DNA from: SLQH01 sp964612995
GTDB lineage: Bacteria > Planctomycetota > UBA11346
Direction: 5' to 3'
DNA length: 37,625 bases
Assembly (NCBI GenBank): GCA_964612995.1
Contig: CAZTGE010000028.1
Coordinates: 1 to 37,625 of the forward strand
In this document: one piece after another, positions 1-8,799 of the stretch
Layout of the letters: each line of letters begins with the position of its first letter
Position numbering within the stretch: position 1 is the stretch's first letter
Program-made: the position numbers and the translations under genes
Notes under the pieces: model-generated
What the model was told of the DNA's origin: nothing
The model's input: the letters and a program-made list of their open reading frames with translations, nothing else
Database searches by the model: none

Positions 1-155
1 GGAGCAAGTGCCGCCGGAGGGCGGATACGTTTCGGCGCAGCCGATCCGCCCACGCTTGAATCTGCCTGCAGATTCAGGCGAACCACGACAAAGCCAGAGG
101 GGTAGGTCCTCACGCAGTGAGGACCGTAGGGGCGAAGCCCCTGAGTAGTTACGCC
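1..155. repeat. Structured hairpin-chain element, copy 1 (left part may lie outside the window)
   Basis: This stretch is non-coding and folds into consecutive hairpins. An outer 8-bp stem (19-26 with 44-51) encloses CGGC-GCA-GCCG (33-43). Next comes a long hairpin at 53-80 with one T.G mismatch, then a 9-bp stem with a GCA loop (105-125), then AGGGGC-GAA-GCCCCT (128-142). The linker 81-104 (ACGACA...AGGGGTA) recurs in copies 2 and 3 at the same place in the hairpin order. The element ends about 10 bases from the stop codon of the minus-strand flavoprotein gene at 165. The order of parts matches copies 2 and 3, although most stem bases differ. An earlier hairpin (11-24) may belong to it. Strand of function is unknown because the parts are palindromic. 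Confidence 0.7.
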
Positions 156-164
156 TCGGATTCC

Positions 165-1676
165 TCAGTCCGAAGGCGGCAGACACGGCCCACCGCCTTC
201 GGCCGGCGGGCTCCAGGCGATCGCGGCGTGCGGACAGGCCACGGCGCAGGCGCGGCAATGGAGGCAGTTCTCGTGGCTGGCACGGATCTGTCGGTCTGCG
301 CCGCAGGCGTACACGCCGCCGGGGCAGACGCTCACGCAGGGGGCGCCGAAGCGATCGATGCAGTCGCGGCAGCTGGCGGTATCGCCCACCGCGACGTGCG
401 GCAGGGCGTGCCGCGGATAGCGGCAGCGGGCGCGAGCGGCGAAAACGTCCTTGCTCCGATTGCGTGTCGGCGGGTGGCGCAGCCGCTGCCGGCCGCGGCG
501 ATGCGGCGGTGCGAGCGGCAGGAATTCCTGGACACAGGCCAGGGCGGGGCCGCCGGGCAGGGCGAAGGCCTGACGGAAGTTGCGCGCTCGGCGCAGTGCA
601 GCGAATACCCCGAGCCGATCGAGCAGCGCCGGGCAGGCCGCACCCGGATCGGCCTGCGCGACGGCCCGCCCGGCGGCGACGCCCGAACGCAGAGCCAGCT
701 CGAGCCCCCGTTGGCGACGGGCGTCGACCAGACCCGCTGCATCGCCGACCGCCAGCCACCCGGGTCCGGCGAATGGCCCCGCCGAGCGCAGCCCGGATTC
801 CGGCAGCAGACGCGCGCCCGTGCTTAGCGGTGGCGCCGTGCCACACCACTCTCGCAGCAGGGGGTGTGCACGCAGTTCGCGCCACAGGGCAACGGGATCG
901 CAGGGCGGCTCGCCGGGGCCGATCGGGGCGATCAGGCCGGCGTGGACCCGGCCGTCGCCGGGGCGGTAACAGAAGCCGCCGCCACACGCCAGCGGCCCCA
1001 GCGGCCAGCCGGCGAGATGGGCGAAACCGGTCGGTGCGTCGTGGGCGAAGACGGCCTTGAGTCCCAGTGACCAGACGCGCCGCGCGTCGCGCCGACGGCC
1101 ACGTCCGAGGATCTCGCTCAGGTTGCCGCAGGCGCCGTCGGCGACGATGGTGCAATCGGCCGGGATCCGCTCCACCGTTCCGCGGGTGCTCGGCCGCCGC
1201 TGCGGATTGCCTTCGCCGACCAGTACCCCGGCCAGGCGCCCGTCGCGCCACCACGGCGCCTGGACCGCGAGGCCGTGGTAGATCTCCACGCCGCGATCCG
1301 CGGCCACCGTTTCGAGCGCTGCGACCAGCGCCGGGACCTCGACGAACAGCCCGCCGGTGCGCAGGAACGGCGGTACCAGCAGACGCGGCAGACGCAGCGC
1401 GTGGCCCGGCGTGAGCAGGTGCAGCTCGATCCCGGCCACCGTCGCGGCGCAAGCGCGTGCGCGCACGGGCGCTGCCTGTCGACCGAGCAGCAGGTCCAGC
1501 GCGGCAGGGTCGCAGATGGCCCCGGAGACGCAGTGGGCGCCGGGCTGCGGCGCCTTGTCCAGTACCACCACCCGATCCGGACGGCCCGCCCGGCGCAGGG
1601 CCCGTCGCGCTGTGAGCGCGGCGGCGAGGCCGGCGGGACCGGCGCCGACGACCAGACAGGCGATGGGCCGTTCCAT
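165..1676 (-). CDS. ETF-quinone-oxidoreductase-like FAD protein with C-terminal ferredoxin domain
   Basis: This 503-residue protein is probably a peripheral membrane flavoprotein that passes electrons from an electron-transfer flavoprotein or similar donor to quinone. The N-terminus has the dinucleotide-binding motif GAGPAGLAAA (11-20), followed by GAHCVSGAICDP (about 47-58), which matches the ETF-QO signature. VGDAAGLVDARRQRG is the second FAD motif. The C-terminus has CPGGVY (451-456), CLHCRAC (471-477) and the tail EGGGP, all in ETF-QO order. The family is usually 550-620 residues, so this one is short in the middle or quinone-binding part. Unlike textbook ETF-QO, which uses four cysteines, extra cysteines 436, 439, 447 and 481 complete two four-cysteine sets, as in a 2[4Fe-4S] ferredoxin. 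The start is ATG at 1676 without an obvious Shine-Dalgarno. No ETF subunit genes are in the window. A geranylgeranyl-reductase or FixC-type role is the alternative. Confidence 0.82.
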   Translation of the reverse strand: MERPIACLVVGAGPAGLAAALTARRALRRAGRPDRVVVLDKAPQPGAHCVSGAICDPAALDLLLGRQAAPVRARACAATVAGIELHLLTPGHALRLPRLLVPPFLRTGGLFVEVPALVAALETVAADRGVEIYHGLAVQAPWWRDGRLAGVLVGEGNPQRRPSTRGTVERIPADCTIVADGACGNLSEILGRGRRRDARRVWSLGLKAVFAHDAPTGFAHLAGWPLGPLACGGGFCYRPGDGRVHAGLIAPIGPGEPPCDPVALWRELRAHPLLREWCGTAPPLSTGARLLPESGLRSAGPFAGPGWLAVGDAAGLVDARRQRGLELALRSGVAAGRAVAQADPGAACPALLDRLGVFAALRRARNFRQAFALPGGPALACVQEFLPLAPPHRRGRQRLRHPPTRNRSKDVFAARARCRYPRHALPHVAVGDTASCRDCIDRFGAPCVSVCPGGVYACGADRQIRASHENCLHCRACAVACPHAAIAWSPPAEGGGPCLPPSD

Positions 1677-1855
1677 GCGCGGAGGCTAGTGCTGTGTCGC
1701 AGCGGAGGCCATCAGAACTCGTGGCGTCTGCGCTCCGCTGCCAGGACCGGTCACCGCGACGTGTGGCGGCGGTACGCCAGTGCAGCTACGCGGTGGGACA
1801 CGAACGCGTGTTGACCGCTGGCGACGGCGCCCACAACACGAGAAGGAGATCAGAG

Positions 1856-1863
1856 AAGGAGGT
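1856..1863 (+). promoter_or_regulatory. Strong ribosome binding site of the class II aldolase gene
   Basis: AAGGAGGT lies 5 bases before the ATG at 1869, an eight-base match to the anti-Shine-Dalgarno sequence, and it fixes the start. A second AAGGAG (1843-1848) lies 13 bases upstream inside a near-duplicate purine stretch. The divergent intergenic region also holds TTGACC at 1811-1816, a possible -35 box, but only a poor -10 (CAACAC) follows at 17-base spacing. Confidence 0.75.
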
Positions 1864-1868
1864 CAGGC

Positions 1869-2585
1869 ATGCAGACTCTCGATCAGTTGGTGCGGATGTC
1901 GCAGACCCTCGGTGCCCCGGAGCTCGACGCGGTGATCCTCGGCGAGGGCAACACCTCCGCCGAGTGCGAGCCGGATGTGTTCCACGTCACCGCGTCTGGC
2001 GCGCGGCTCGGCGGCATCGATTCCGAGGGCTTCGTGCGGCTGCGTGCCGGACCGGTGCGCGCGGTGCTCGACGATCCACAGGCCGACGCCGCCGCGCTGC
2101 GGCGCGCCTGCGCTGAGGCGAAGGTGTTCCCGACGGAGCGCGATCCCTCGATCGAGACCGCGTTGCACGCCCTGCTGTTGGGCTATCCGGGCGTCCACGC
2201 CGTGGCCCACACCCACCCGACCGCGGTCAACGCGCTCACCTGCGCTGCCGAGTGGGAGGACCTGCTCACCGGGCGGTTGTTCCCCGACGAGCTCGAACTG
2301 CTCGGGCCGGCCGCCGCCTTCGTCCCGTATGCCACTCCCGGGCTGGAGCTGGCCCGTGGCATGCGCCATGCAGTCGATGCCTTCGTTGCGACCCACGGTC
2401 AGCCGCCGCGGGTGATCTACATGCAGAACCACGGCGTGGCCGCACTGGCCACCACCTGTGCGCGCTGCGTCGACATCACCCGGATGGTGATCAAGACCGC
2501 GCGCATCCGCCTGGCCACCTGCGCGGTGGGCTCCTTGCGGCCGATCCCCGCACCTGGACCGGATGTGGAGCGGATCGTCCGCTGA
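1869..2585 (+). CDS. Class II aldolase/adducin family protein
   Basis: This 238-residue protein is a zinc-dependent class II aldolase or sugar-phosphate epimerase family member of normal length, expected in the cytoplasm. Seen in the sequence: GEGNTS (25-30), matching the phosphate-binding GxGNxS loop; ASG (42-44); PSIETALH (93-100), with Glu96 at the position of the catalytic acid/base; HTHP (114-117), giving zinc ligands His114 and His116; and QNHGV (186-190), with His188 as third ligand. These match fuculose-phosphate and rhamnulose-phosphate aldolases and ribulose-5-phosphate 4-epimerases. The substrate cannot be decided from sequence. It stands alone between a divergent flavoprotein gene and a large secreted protein, with no kinase or isomerase beside it. 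The start is set by the strong ribosome binding site. Confidence 0.88.
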   Translation: MQTLDQLVRMSQTLGAPELDAVILGEGNTSAECEPDVFHVTASGARLGGIDSEGFVRLRAGPVRAVLDDPQADAAALRRACAEAKVFPTERDPSIETALHALLLGYPGVHAVAHTHPTAVNALTCAAEWEDLLTGRLFPDELELLGPAAAFVPYATPGLELARGMRHAVDAFVATHGQPPRVIYMQNHGVAALATTCARCVDITRMVIKTARIRLATCAVGSLRPIPAPGPDVERIVR

Positions 2586-2663
2586 ATCGCGCGTCTGCCT
2601 GCGGGGTACGAGTGGCCACGGTTGGTCCTTGCTTTTCTACGCGCGTGGTAAGACTTGTGCGCC

Positions 2664-5600
2664 ATGCGTTCTCTCCTCTTCGTACTCCTGTTCTGTTGTC
2701 TTACCGCCGGACCCGCGCTGGATGCGGCCGAAGACCAGGTGCTGTCGGTCGCTATGCGACTGGCGACCTGGGCCGAGGACCACCTCGACGGATCGACGCA
2801 GGCCGACCCCCCGTCGCTCGGCCTGCTGGACCTCCGGCAGCGCGAGGCCGCCATGCAGGCGCTCGCCCCCGACGAGCAGCGTGTGCGACCATGGCTCGTG
2901 TACGCGCTCGCCTGTCGTGAGCTGGGTTACCGCGACGCCGCCGCCGCAGCGCTCGACACGGCCGAAGCGATGGCGCCGGAGGACCCGGACCTGTGCTTCG
3001 TACGTGCACACGCGGCGCTCGCGCATCGAGGTGGCGCCGAGCTGGCTACCGCAGCGCGGTATATCACCCGCACCGCTGAGCAGCACCTGTCAGCGCTCGG
3101 CGATGCGCTGCTCGATGCCGCGCCCTTCCGCTACGTCGAAGCCGCCGCCTTCCTGGAGCGGCGTGTGTGCGCGAGCACGATGGTCGACGCGCTGCTGGCC
3201 GTTCGGGTCGACGACCCCGAGCCGGACCTCGCCTGGGTGGTGCCGTTCCTCGAATGCCTGACCGAGCCGCAGCCGTATGGCGACGAGCGCGACCATTGGC
3301 TGCCACGGCTCTACGACCGAGCCGCGCCGGTGCCGGAGGCGGGCGCGAGGCTGCACCGTAAGCGCATCGATGCGCATCAGCGCCTGGCGCAGCGCATGCT
3401 CGTCTTTCCGCGTCTGGCCGGCCAGGGCTTCCGTCGCTACGCCGCCCTCGCCGCGGCCGACGACCCCGAACTGGAAGCGGCTGCCATCGCAGTGCTGAGC
3501 CGGCCGACGGTGCCGCTGGCTGCTGATGCCTATCGCACCCGCCGCCTCCACGGGCGCTACCCCGAGCCCTATCTGCCCGGCGCGATCATTTGGCTCGCCA
3601 CCCACGACGATGCCGCATTCGTCGCGGCGGCGCTGGAGCAGGTCGCGGCCGCGGGGCAGCAGGCCAACGCGGATGCGGTCGCCGGGCTGCGTGCGCTGTA
3701 TGCGGATCCGGCGGCCGTCGATGCCGCCGCCCTGCGGGCCCAGCTCGAACGCAGCCCGGATCGGATCGAGGCGCTGTGCGACCTCGCGCGGTGGGCCGCG
3801 GCGAGCGGGAGGATGGACTGCGCCGCAGACATCGACGCGTTGGTCATGGCATATTACCAGGAGCAGCACGCGGCCTGCGATGCCCCGGTCCACGGTCTGC
3901 CGCTGGCCACCTGGGCCGCGATCCGCTCGCGCGCCGGCGAGCCGCACATGGCGCACGAGCTGGTCTGGCGCGTCGGTGAGATCTTCATCGGCCCACGCGC
4001 CGACTGGCCGGCGGTGGGCGAACGCTCGTGGAAGCTGACGCGCGGTCGGGGGCCCGATGGCGAGCGCGAACTGTTGCGCAAGCTAGACGCCGTGCTCACC
4101 CCCTGTCTGCTCGATGAGCATAGCGTGTTTCCCGTGCTCGCGCTCGGAGCTCGCCTCGGCATGCATAGCGCTAGCTGGAGCGAGACCCTGCATCGCCTCC
4201 TGCGTGCATCCCTGTACATCGATCGACCGCAATGCGTGGTCGAACGGGTCGAGCGGTTTCTGCAGCTGTCGCCATTCCAGAGCGATGCGCGTTTCGCGGC
4301 CGCACGCGAGTCGCTCCAGATCTGCGTCCGTTGCGGCGGTCGTTCGCAGTGCGATCCCCTGGCGGTGATCGCTTTCTGCCTGCACGGCCTGCCGGACGCC
4401 GCCGCGGTGCGGTTGCAGCAGACCTTCTGCGCAGCGGCGGAGCAGCATCTCTCCGGCGCACTGCTCCACGCCGCCATCGGCCCGCAGGTCGATCACCTCC
4501 GGCGCGTGTTCGAAGCGGTCGGCGAGCACGCCTCGGTGCTCGAAGACCGCGATGCGCCGCTGTACGGCCGTCTGATGGCATGGATCGGACGTGTGCGCCG
4601 GACCGCCGGTTCGAACGGCCCGGCGAGCGCGCCACAGGGCCTGAGCGCTGCGGCGCAAGAGGCCTGGGACCACATCGTCGGCAACACTGCGAGCGAGGAT
4701 CGGGAACTGGTCGAGCGCGCCTTGCGCAGCGAGCGTCCGAGCTCCCAGCGCAGCGCCGGCCTGGGCGCGGCTTTACGGCGTCTGTCGGTCGAGGACCGCG
4801 CGACGAGCCTGGCGTGCTACCGTCACCTGGCCACGTGCGACCACGGCAGCCCGCAGGAAGCGGTCGAGTTCCTCGCCGGCCTGCTGCGCGAGGTCGCCGG
4901 CAAGGACCACAACCCGCCGGGCTGGGCGCTCTACTGCGACCTCTTGCGCCAGGATTGCGGCCCGAGCGTCATGCTGACCCGCTGCCAACCGCCGAACATC
5001 GGTGATTACATCGCTCGCAGCGCCAGTGCTGCGTTGAGCGAACGCGGGATGGAGCCGACCTATGGCAATCGTGCGGCCTGGCTGCTCGACGAACTCGCGC
5101 CGCTGCTCGGCGAGCGTGGCGCGGTGCCGCTGATCGATCCGATACGCGAGCGCGTGATCCACAAATACAAGGACCTTCCTCAGCTGGCGGAGTTCCTCGA
5201 ACAGACGGCCCCCGGGCCAGGCTCCGGCCTGCTGGCCTGCCTGCGCAGCGCGGCGGCGCTGGAGTTGATAGCCTCGCGTTGCGACAAGCGCCGGCGGCGG
5301 TTCGCGGCCACCCCTGAACAGGTCGCCTCTTGGGCCGCCGCGTTGCGCGAACACGGCCGGGCGGTGTGTGCCGACGATTCGCTGCCTCCGTCGTGGCGAC
5401 TGCAGATGCTGTTGTTGGTGCTCGAGGCGCAACGACAGGCCGATGGCGCGGCGGTGCCGGTTCAACTGACCGACCGCGCCACCGTCCTCGACGGCGGCCG
5501 GTGCCTGCTCAGCCTGCTCGAAGCGGGAGTGCCGCTGGATGCCTCTGCGGTGTGCGATTACCTGATCGCCTTCAGCCGCCTGGCGCCCGATGCGCCCTGG

Positions 5601-7226
5601 CGCGAGTCGGGGCGGCAGCTGATCACCGCAGCCCGTGCCAGTGCGCGCAAGCTCCAGCACCCGCCGCGTCGCAGGCGCCTCGCCTTCATGGGCCCGTCGG
5701 TCTACGCCCGCGGGGAGCATCCCCACAGCCTGGGCTTCTCGCTGCTGGCGACCGCGGCCGCTATCGGCGATGATGCCACCGTGCGCGACCTGGCGAGCAA
5801 CGCCGCGCTCGGTGCGGCCAGCGGCACCTACGCCTTGTTGATCCGCTGTGCGCGTGAGGAACTGGCGGCCGAGCTGTTCGCCGAGCGCGCCACGCAGATC
5901 AAGACCGAGCCGATCGATGCCCGGCGATGGCCGACCCTGGCCGAGGACATCGGCCCCTTCCTCGAGCTCCTGCCGGATGCGGGCATGCGCGTCCTGGCGC
6001 GGATACTCTTCGCCAAACTGCCGGAGCCGGGTTCCTTCAAGGAGCGCATGGTCCGCGGCGGCCGGCCGGACCTGAGCGACGCAGCGCGCTCGGAGCTCGC
6101 CGCAGCCGCTGCGAGCGATGGTCTGCCGGCGGTCGATCCGGCGATCCGCGAGGCGATCCTGCGGGTGGCCCAGGACCATCTCGCGACCCTGCCCGAGCTG
6201 CAGGGGCTGCTGTCCACGCGGCTCGATGCCTGGTTGTTGACCCGTCCGCTGCCGCCGGGTCCCGAAGTCCGGATCTCCACCGACGCCACGGTGCGCGGCA
6301 TGGGTGTCGTCGCCCGGGTCGTGGGCAAGCCACCGTCCGGCGAAGCGGGTGCGATCTACGAGCTGTTGCTGCGGGATCTGAAGTTGAGCATCCGCAAGGG
6401 CGACCACGTCCGGCTGATCACCCTGGTGGATGCACTCTACCGCGACGGGCCGCAGCGCGCGCGCAACTATCTTCCCTGGCAGACGGCGGTGGAGGCTGTC
6501 CCCGAGTCATTCAAGCGGCGCGATGCCTTCGAGGGATGGACCGCGGAGCGTTTCGCGGGCATGGCCCGGGTGCTCGAGCGCCTGTTCGCCGTGCCGGAGG
6601 ACCTGTGTCCCTTGCCCAGCGTCAACGTGATCGAGGGGGTGATGGTCTGCCAGCTGCTCGCCGGCAACGAGGCCGAACTCGCACAGTGGGGAGAGGAAGC
6701 CCGGCGGCGCTCGACGGTGACCGCCGGTGGCCGCGAGCGCTGTCTGCTCGCGGATGCGGTTCATCATCACAGCCTGCTGCAGATGCTCGCGCGGGTGCGG
6801 TCGAACGCGGCGCTGGAGCTTCCACCGGAGCGTTGGGCCGAGCTGGTCGGTCTGGTGCTGGGCGACCCGCTGGTGCGGGAATTCGGCAAGTCGAAACAGC
6901 GCGGTCTGTTCAAGGATCTGCTGCAGGGCAAGCTGGTCAGCGCGCAGCAGCTCGCGACGCACGGCGCACAGTGGGCGCACCTGGTCGCCGAACCCGACGC
7001 CGCGCTCGGCGACATCGGCATGGCCCTGGCCAAGAAGAAGAAATACGATCTGGCCCTGCCCTATCTCGACCGCGCCCTCGCGGCCGGCGCCCAGGGCAAG
7101 CAGCTCAAACAATGGCGCAAGGAACGCGACCGCTGCGCCCAGCGTGCCCGTCCGCCAGAGCGCGAGGAAGTGCCGCAAGACGAACCGCCCAGCGGAGCAG
7201 CGGAAGACGGCGCCTCGAGTTTCTGA
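2664..7226 (+). CDS. Very large secreted helical-repeat protein, function unknown
   Basis: I do not recognise this 1520-residue protein. The ATG at 2664 begins a clear signal peptide (MRSLLFVLLFCCLTAGPALDA, probably cut before AEDQ); an upstream in-frame TTG at 2655 is a less likely start. The body is rich in Ala, Leu, Arg and Glu, with repeated amphipathic stretches of the kind found in TPR or other alpha-solenoid proteins. One TPR-like unit is visible near the end (KKYDLALPYLDRALAAGAQG), followed by a charged low-complexity tail. Cysteines are scattered. No catalytic motif or transmembrane anchor is evident, so it is probably periplasmic. It follows the aldolase by 78 bases and converges with the next gene, leaving 22 bases between them. 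Very large secreted proteins of this type are common in Planctomycetota-like genomes. Confidence 0.8.
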   Translation: MRSLLFVLLFCCLTAGPALDAAEDQVLSVAMRLATWAEDHLDGSTQADPPSLGLLDLRQREAAMQALAPDEQRVRPWLVYALACRELGYRDAAAAALDTAEAMAPEDPDLCFVRAHAALAHRGGAELATAARYITRTAEQHLSALGDALLDAAPFRYVEAAAFLERRVCASTMVDALLAVRVDDPEPDLAWVVPFLECLTEPQPYGDERDHWLPRLYDRAAPVPEAGARLHRKRIDAHQRLAQRMLVFPRLAGQGFRRYAALAAADDPELEAAAIAVLSRPTVPLAADAYRTRRLHGRYPEPYLPGAIIWLATHDDAAFVAAALEQVAAAGQQANADAVAGLRALYADPAAVDAAALRAQLERSPDRIEALCDLARWAAASGRMDCAADIDALVMAYYQEQHAACDAPVHGLPLATWAAIRSRAGEPHMAHELVWRVGEIFIGPRADWPAVGERSWKLTRGRGPDGERELLRKLDAVLTPCLLDEHSVFPVLALGARLGMHSASWSETLHRLLRASLYIDRPQCVVERVERFLQLSPFQSDARFAAARESLQICVRCGGRSQCDPLAVIAFCLHGLPDAAAVRLQQTFCAAAEQHLSGALLHAAIGPQVDHLRRVFEAVGEHASVLEDRDAPLYGRLMAWIGRVRRTAGSNGPASAPQGLSAAAQEAWDHIVGNTASEDRELVERALRSERPSSQRSAGLGAALRRLSVEDRATSLACYRHLATCDHGSPQEAVEFLAGLLREVAGKDHNPPGWALYCDLLRQDCGPSVMLTRCQPPNIGDYIARSASAALSERGMEPTYGNRAAWLLDELAPLLGERGAVPLIDPIRERVIHKYKDLPQLAEFLEQTAPGPGSGLLACLRSAAALELIASRCDKRRRRFAATPEQVASWAAALREHGRAVCADDSLPPSWRLQMLLLVLEAQRQADGAAVPVQLTDRATVLDGGRCLLSLLEAGVPLDASAVCDYLIAFSRLAPDAPWRESGRQLITAARASARKLQHPPRRRRLAFMGPSVYARGEHPHSLGFSLLATAAAIGDDATVRDLASNAALGAASGTYALLIRCAREELAAELFAERATQIKTEPIDARRWPTLAEDIGPFLELLPDAGMRVLARILFAKLPEPGSFKERMVRGGRPDLSDAARSELAAAAASDGLPAVDPAIREAILRVAQDHLATLPELQGLLSTRLDAWLLTRPLPPGPEVRISTDATVRGMGVVARVVGKPPSGEAGAIYELLLRDLKLSIRKGDHVRLITLVDALYRDGPQRARNYLPWQTAVEAVPESFKRRDAFEGWTAERFAGMARVLERLFAVPEDLCPLPSVNVIEGVMVCQLLAGNEAELAQWGEEARRRSTVTAGGRERCLLADAVHHHSLLQMLARVRSNAALELPPERWAELVGLVLGDPLVREFGKSKQRGLFKDLLQGKLVSAQQLATHGAQWAHLVAEPDAALGDIGMALAKKKKYDLALPYLDRALAAGAQGKQLKQWRKERDRCAQRARPPEREEVPQDEPPSGAAEDGASSF

Positions 7227-7248
7227 ACGCTGCCCGGGCTCGCGTCGC

Positions 7249-8604
7249 TCAGTCGGAGTCGGGGTGGAGCTTGCGCTGCAGGTCCTCGATCTCCTGGCGC
7301 TCGGCATCGCCCTCGCGACCGCGAATGCGGTTGGCGGTGGCGGTGGTGAGGCCGCCGCGCAGGGCGATGTCGCGCTCCTGGTTGTCGGCGGTGGTGACGA
7401 CGCAGCGACCGAGCAGGAAGCGCCCGCCGAAGAGATCGGCGTCGATGGTCAGGCGATAGGTGGCGTCGCCGTGGCGTTGGTCGATGCAGGTGGCGGTGCC
7501 GTGGAGTCTCCCGTCGGCCAGGGTCAGGCCGGAGCCATCGCAGGAGCCGAGGATGCCGCCCTTGAAGTGGAGCAGATCGCCATCGGCTCCGCCGGTGTCC
7601 GCGGCGAAGGGCAGGACGGCCCAACTGCACTTGCTGCCGTCGAATTCGTCGAGCTGGAGCCACAGGCGACCGGACTCGGGGATCTCGCTGCGCGGCTCGC
7701 GGCGACCCTCGACCGAGCCGCTGACGGACTCCGCGCCACTCGTGCCGCTATGGGTGCCAGCGAGTCCACCATCGCCCTGGGTGCTCAGCTCCAGCGTGCT
7801 GGCGATGGCGATCTCGGTGCCTGCGCGAGGGCGGTAGCGGCTGTCGTCGGTGAAGCCGACGGTGAACGCCAGCGAACCGGTGATGGTGCCCTGGTCCCAG
7901 GTCCAGGTAGAGGGGTCGAGCCGGTAGTCGCTCTGTCCGCGCAGACTCGGGATCACCGCCGTGGCGGCAGTGATCTTGCCATCCTGGCAATCGAGCAGGA
8001 CCTCGATGTCGAACCGGCGTTGTTCGTACTCGCCGAACCCGTCGCGACCGGCCTTGGCCAGCTCGGCGCACAAGGCCTTGTCGATATTCAGGCGATAGAC
8101 GCAGTCGCCGGGTGTGGCGGTGGCCGCGACCGGATAGGGACCGGGGCTGCTCGCCACGCGACAGACCATGTCGTTGTCGCTCATGCAGATCGCGCGTCCG
8201 ACCTGCAATGCCTCCGCGGCGGTCGAGGGTTGGCCATCGAGCAGGTAGACGCGCCAGCCGTGACGCGTTTTCTCCTCGATGCGATAGGTGAGCACCGGCG
8301 TGATCCGGGTCCACTTGAGATTGCGGAAGGCGAAGCGCACGCTGAAGCTGGGCTGGCCCTTGCGGCTGTCCTCGCCGGTCGGATCGACCTTGACGATGGT
8401 GCCGAAGCCGAAGCGGGTATTGGCGGTGAGCTGGCCGAGCGGCAGGAGCAGCAGACAGGCCATCGCGAGGGGCTGCAGGGCGTGGCGACGGCGGGGACGG
8501 CGGGCGAGCGCGCAGCCGGTCTGGAGTCGATCGCCACTGCGATCGGCTCGCGCACGGACGTGTCGGGTCGTGCCTGGTTTCTGGACTGGTGGAACGTACA
8601 GCAT
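7249..8604 (-). CDS. Unknown secreted or anchored protein with long basic N-terminus
   Basis: The ATG at 8604 is preceded by AGGAG with good spacing, giving 451 residues. The reading frame is open further upstream but without a ribosome site. Residues 1-41 are rich in arginine (RRPRRRH). A hydrophobic segment (MACLLLLPLGQLTA, about 48-61) could be a signal peptide with a long basic leader or an uncleaved anchor. The rest looks extracytoplasmic and beta-rich, with paired cysteines in MSDNDMVCR, GDCVYRL, LLDCQDG, CSWAVLPF, GSCDGSG and ATCIDQRHG. The C-terminus becomes a charged helix. I recognise no family. It is divergent from the glycosidase operon, sharing a 195-base intergenic region that contains a possible operator at 8708-8723, so co-regulation with carbohydrate use is possible. 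Confidence 0.7.
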   Translation of the reverse strand: MLYVPPVQKPGTTRHVRARADRSGDRLQTGCALARRPRRRHALQPLAMACLLLLPLGQLTANTRFGFGTIVKVDPTGEDSRKGQPSFSVRFAFRNLKWTRITPVLTYRIEEKTRHGWRVYLLDGQPSTAAEALQVGRAICMSDNDMVCRVASSPGPYPVAATATPGDCVYRLNIDKALCAELAKAGRDGFGEYEQRRFDIEVLLDCQDGKITAATAVIPSLRGQSDYRLDPSTWTWDQGTITGSLAFTVGFTDDSRYRPRAGTEIAIASTLELSTQGDGGLAGTHSGTSGAESVSGSVEGRREPRSEIPESGRLWLQLDEFDGSKCSWAVLPFAADTGGADGDLLHFKGGILGSCDGSGLTLADGRLHGTATCIDQRHGDATYRLTIDADLFGGRFLLGRCVVTTADNQERDIALRGGLTTATANRIRGREGDAERQEIEDLQRKLHPDSD

Positions 8605-8707
8605 GGCGGTCTCCTGATGGACGCACGGGCGCACGGCGTCGGTCCTACGCCGGTCGGGCTCCGGCTCAAGGCGGGCTGGTGCCACACCGATGTCGACGAC
8701 GCGTTTG

Positions 8708-8723
8708 CGTAACGCGATTTACG
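8708..8723. promoter_or_regulatory. Inverted repeat, candidate operator in a divergent intergenic region
   Basis: CGTAACGCGATTTACG is an inverted repeat (CGTAA, six bases, TTACG) in the 195-base region between the divergent gene ending at 8604 and the glycosidase start at 8800. Operators of LacI-type sugar regulators have this size and symmetry. No regulator gene is in the window, so this is a candidate only. Confidence 0.3.
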
Positions 8724-8799
8724 TTATCAACGAACTATCGCGTCAATCTTGATCGGAGGCGGGGTCGATCTAGCCTCCTTCGCCAAATGGGGGGCGGGC

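Noticed and set aside
1811..1839. Sigma-70 promoter before the aldolase gene
   Set aside because: TTGACC is a fair -35 box but the hexamer at the right spacing (CAACAC) is a poor -10, so it is mentioned only in the ribosome-site entry.
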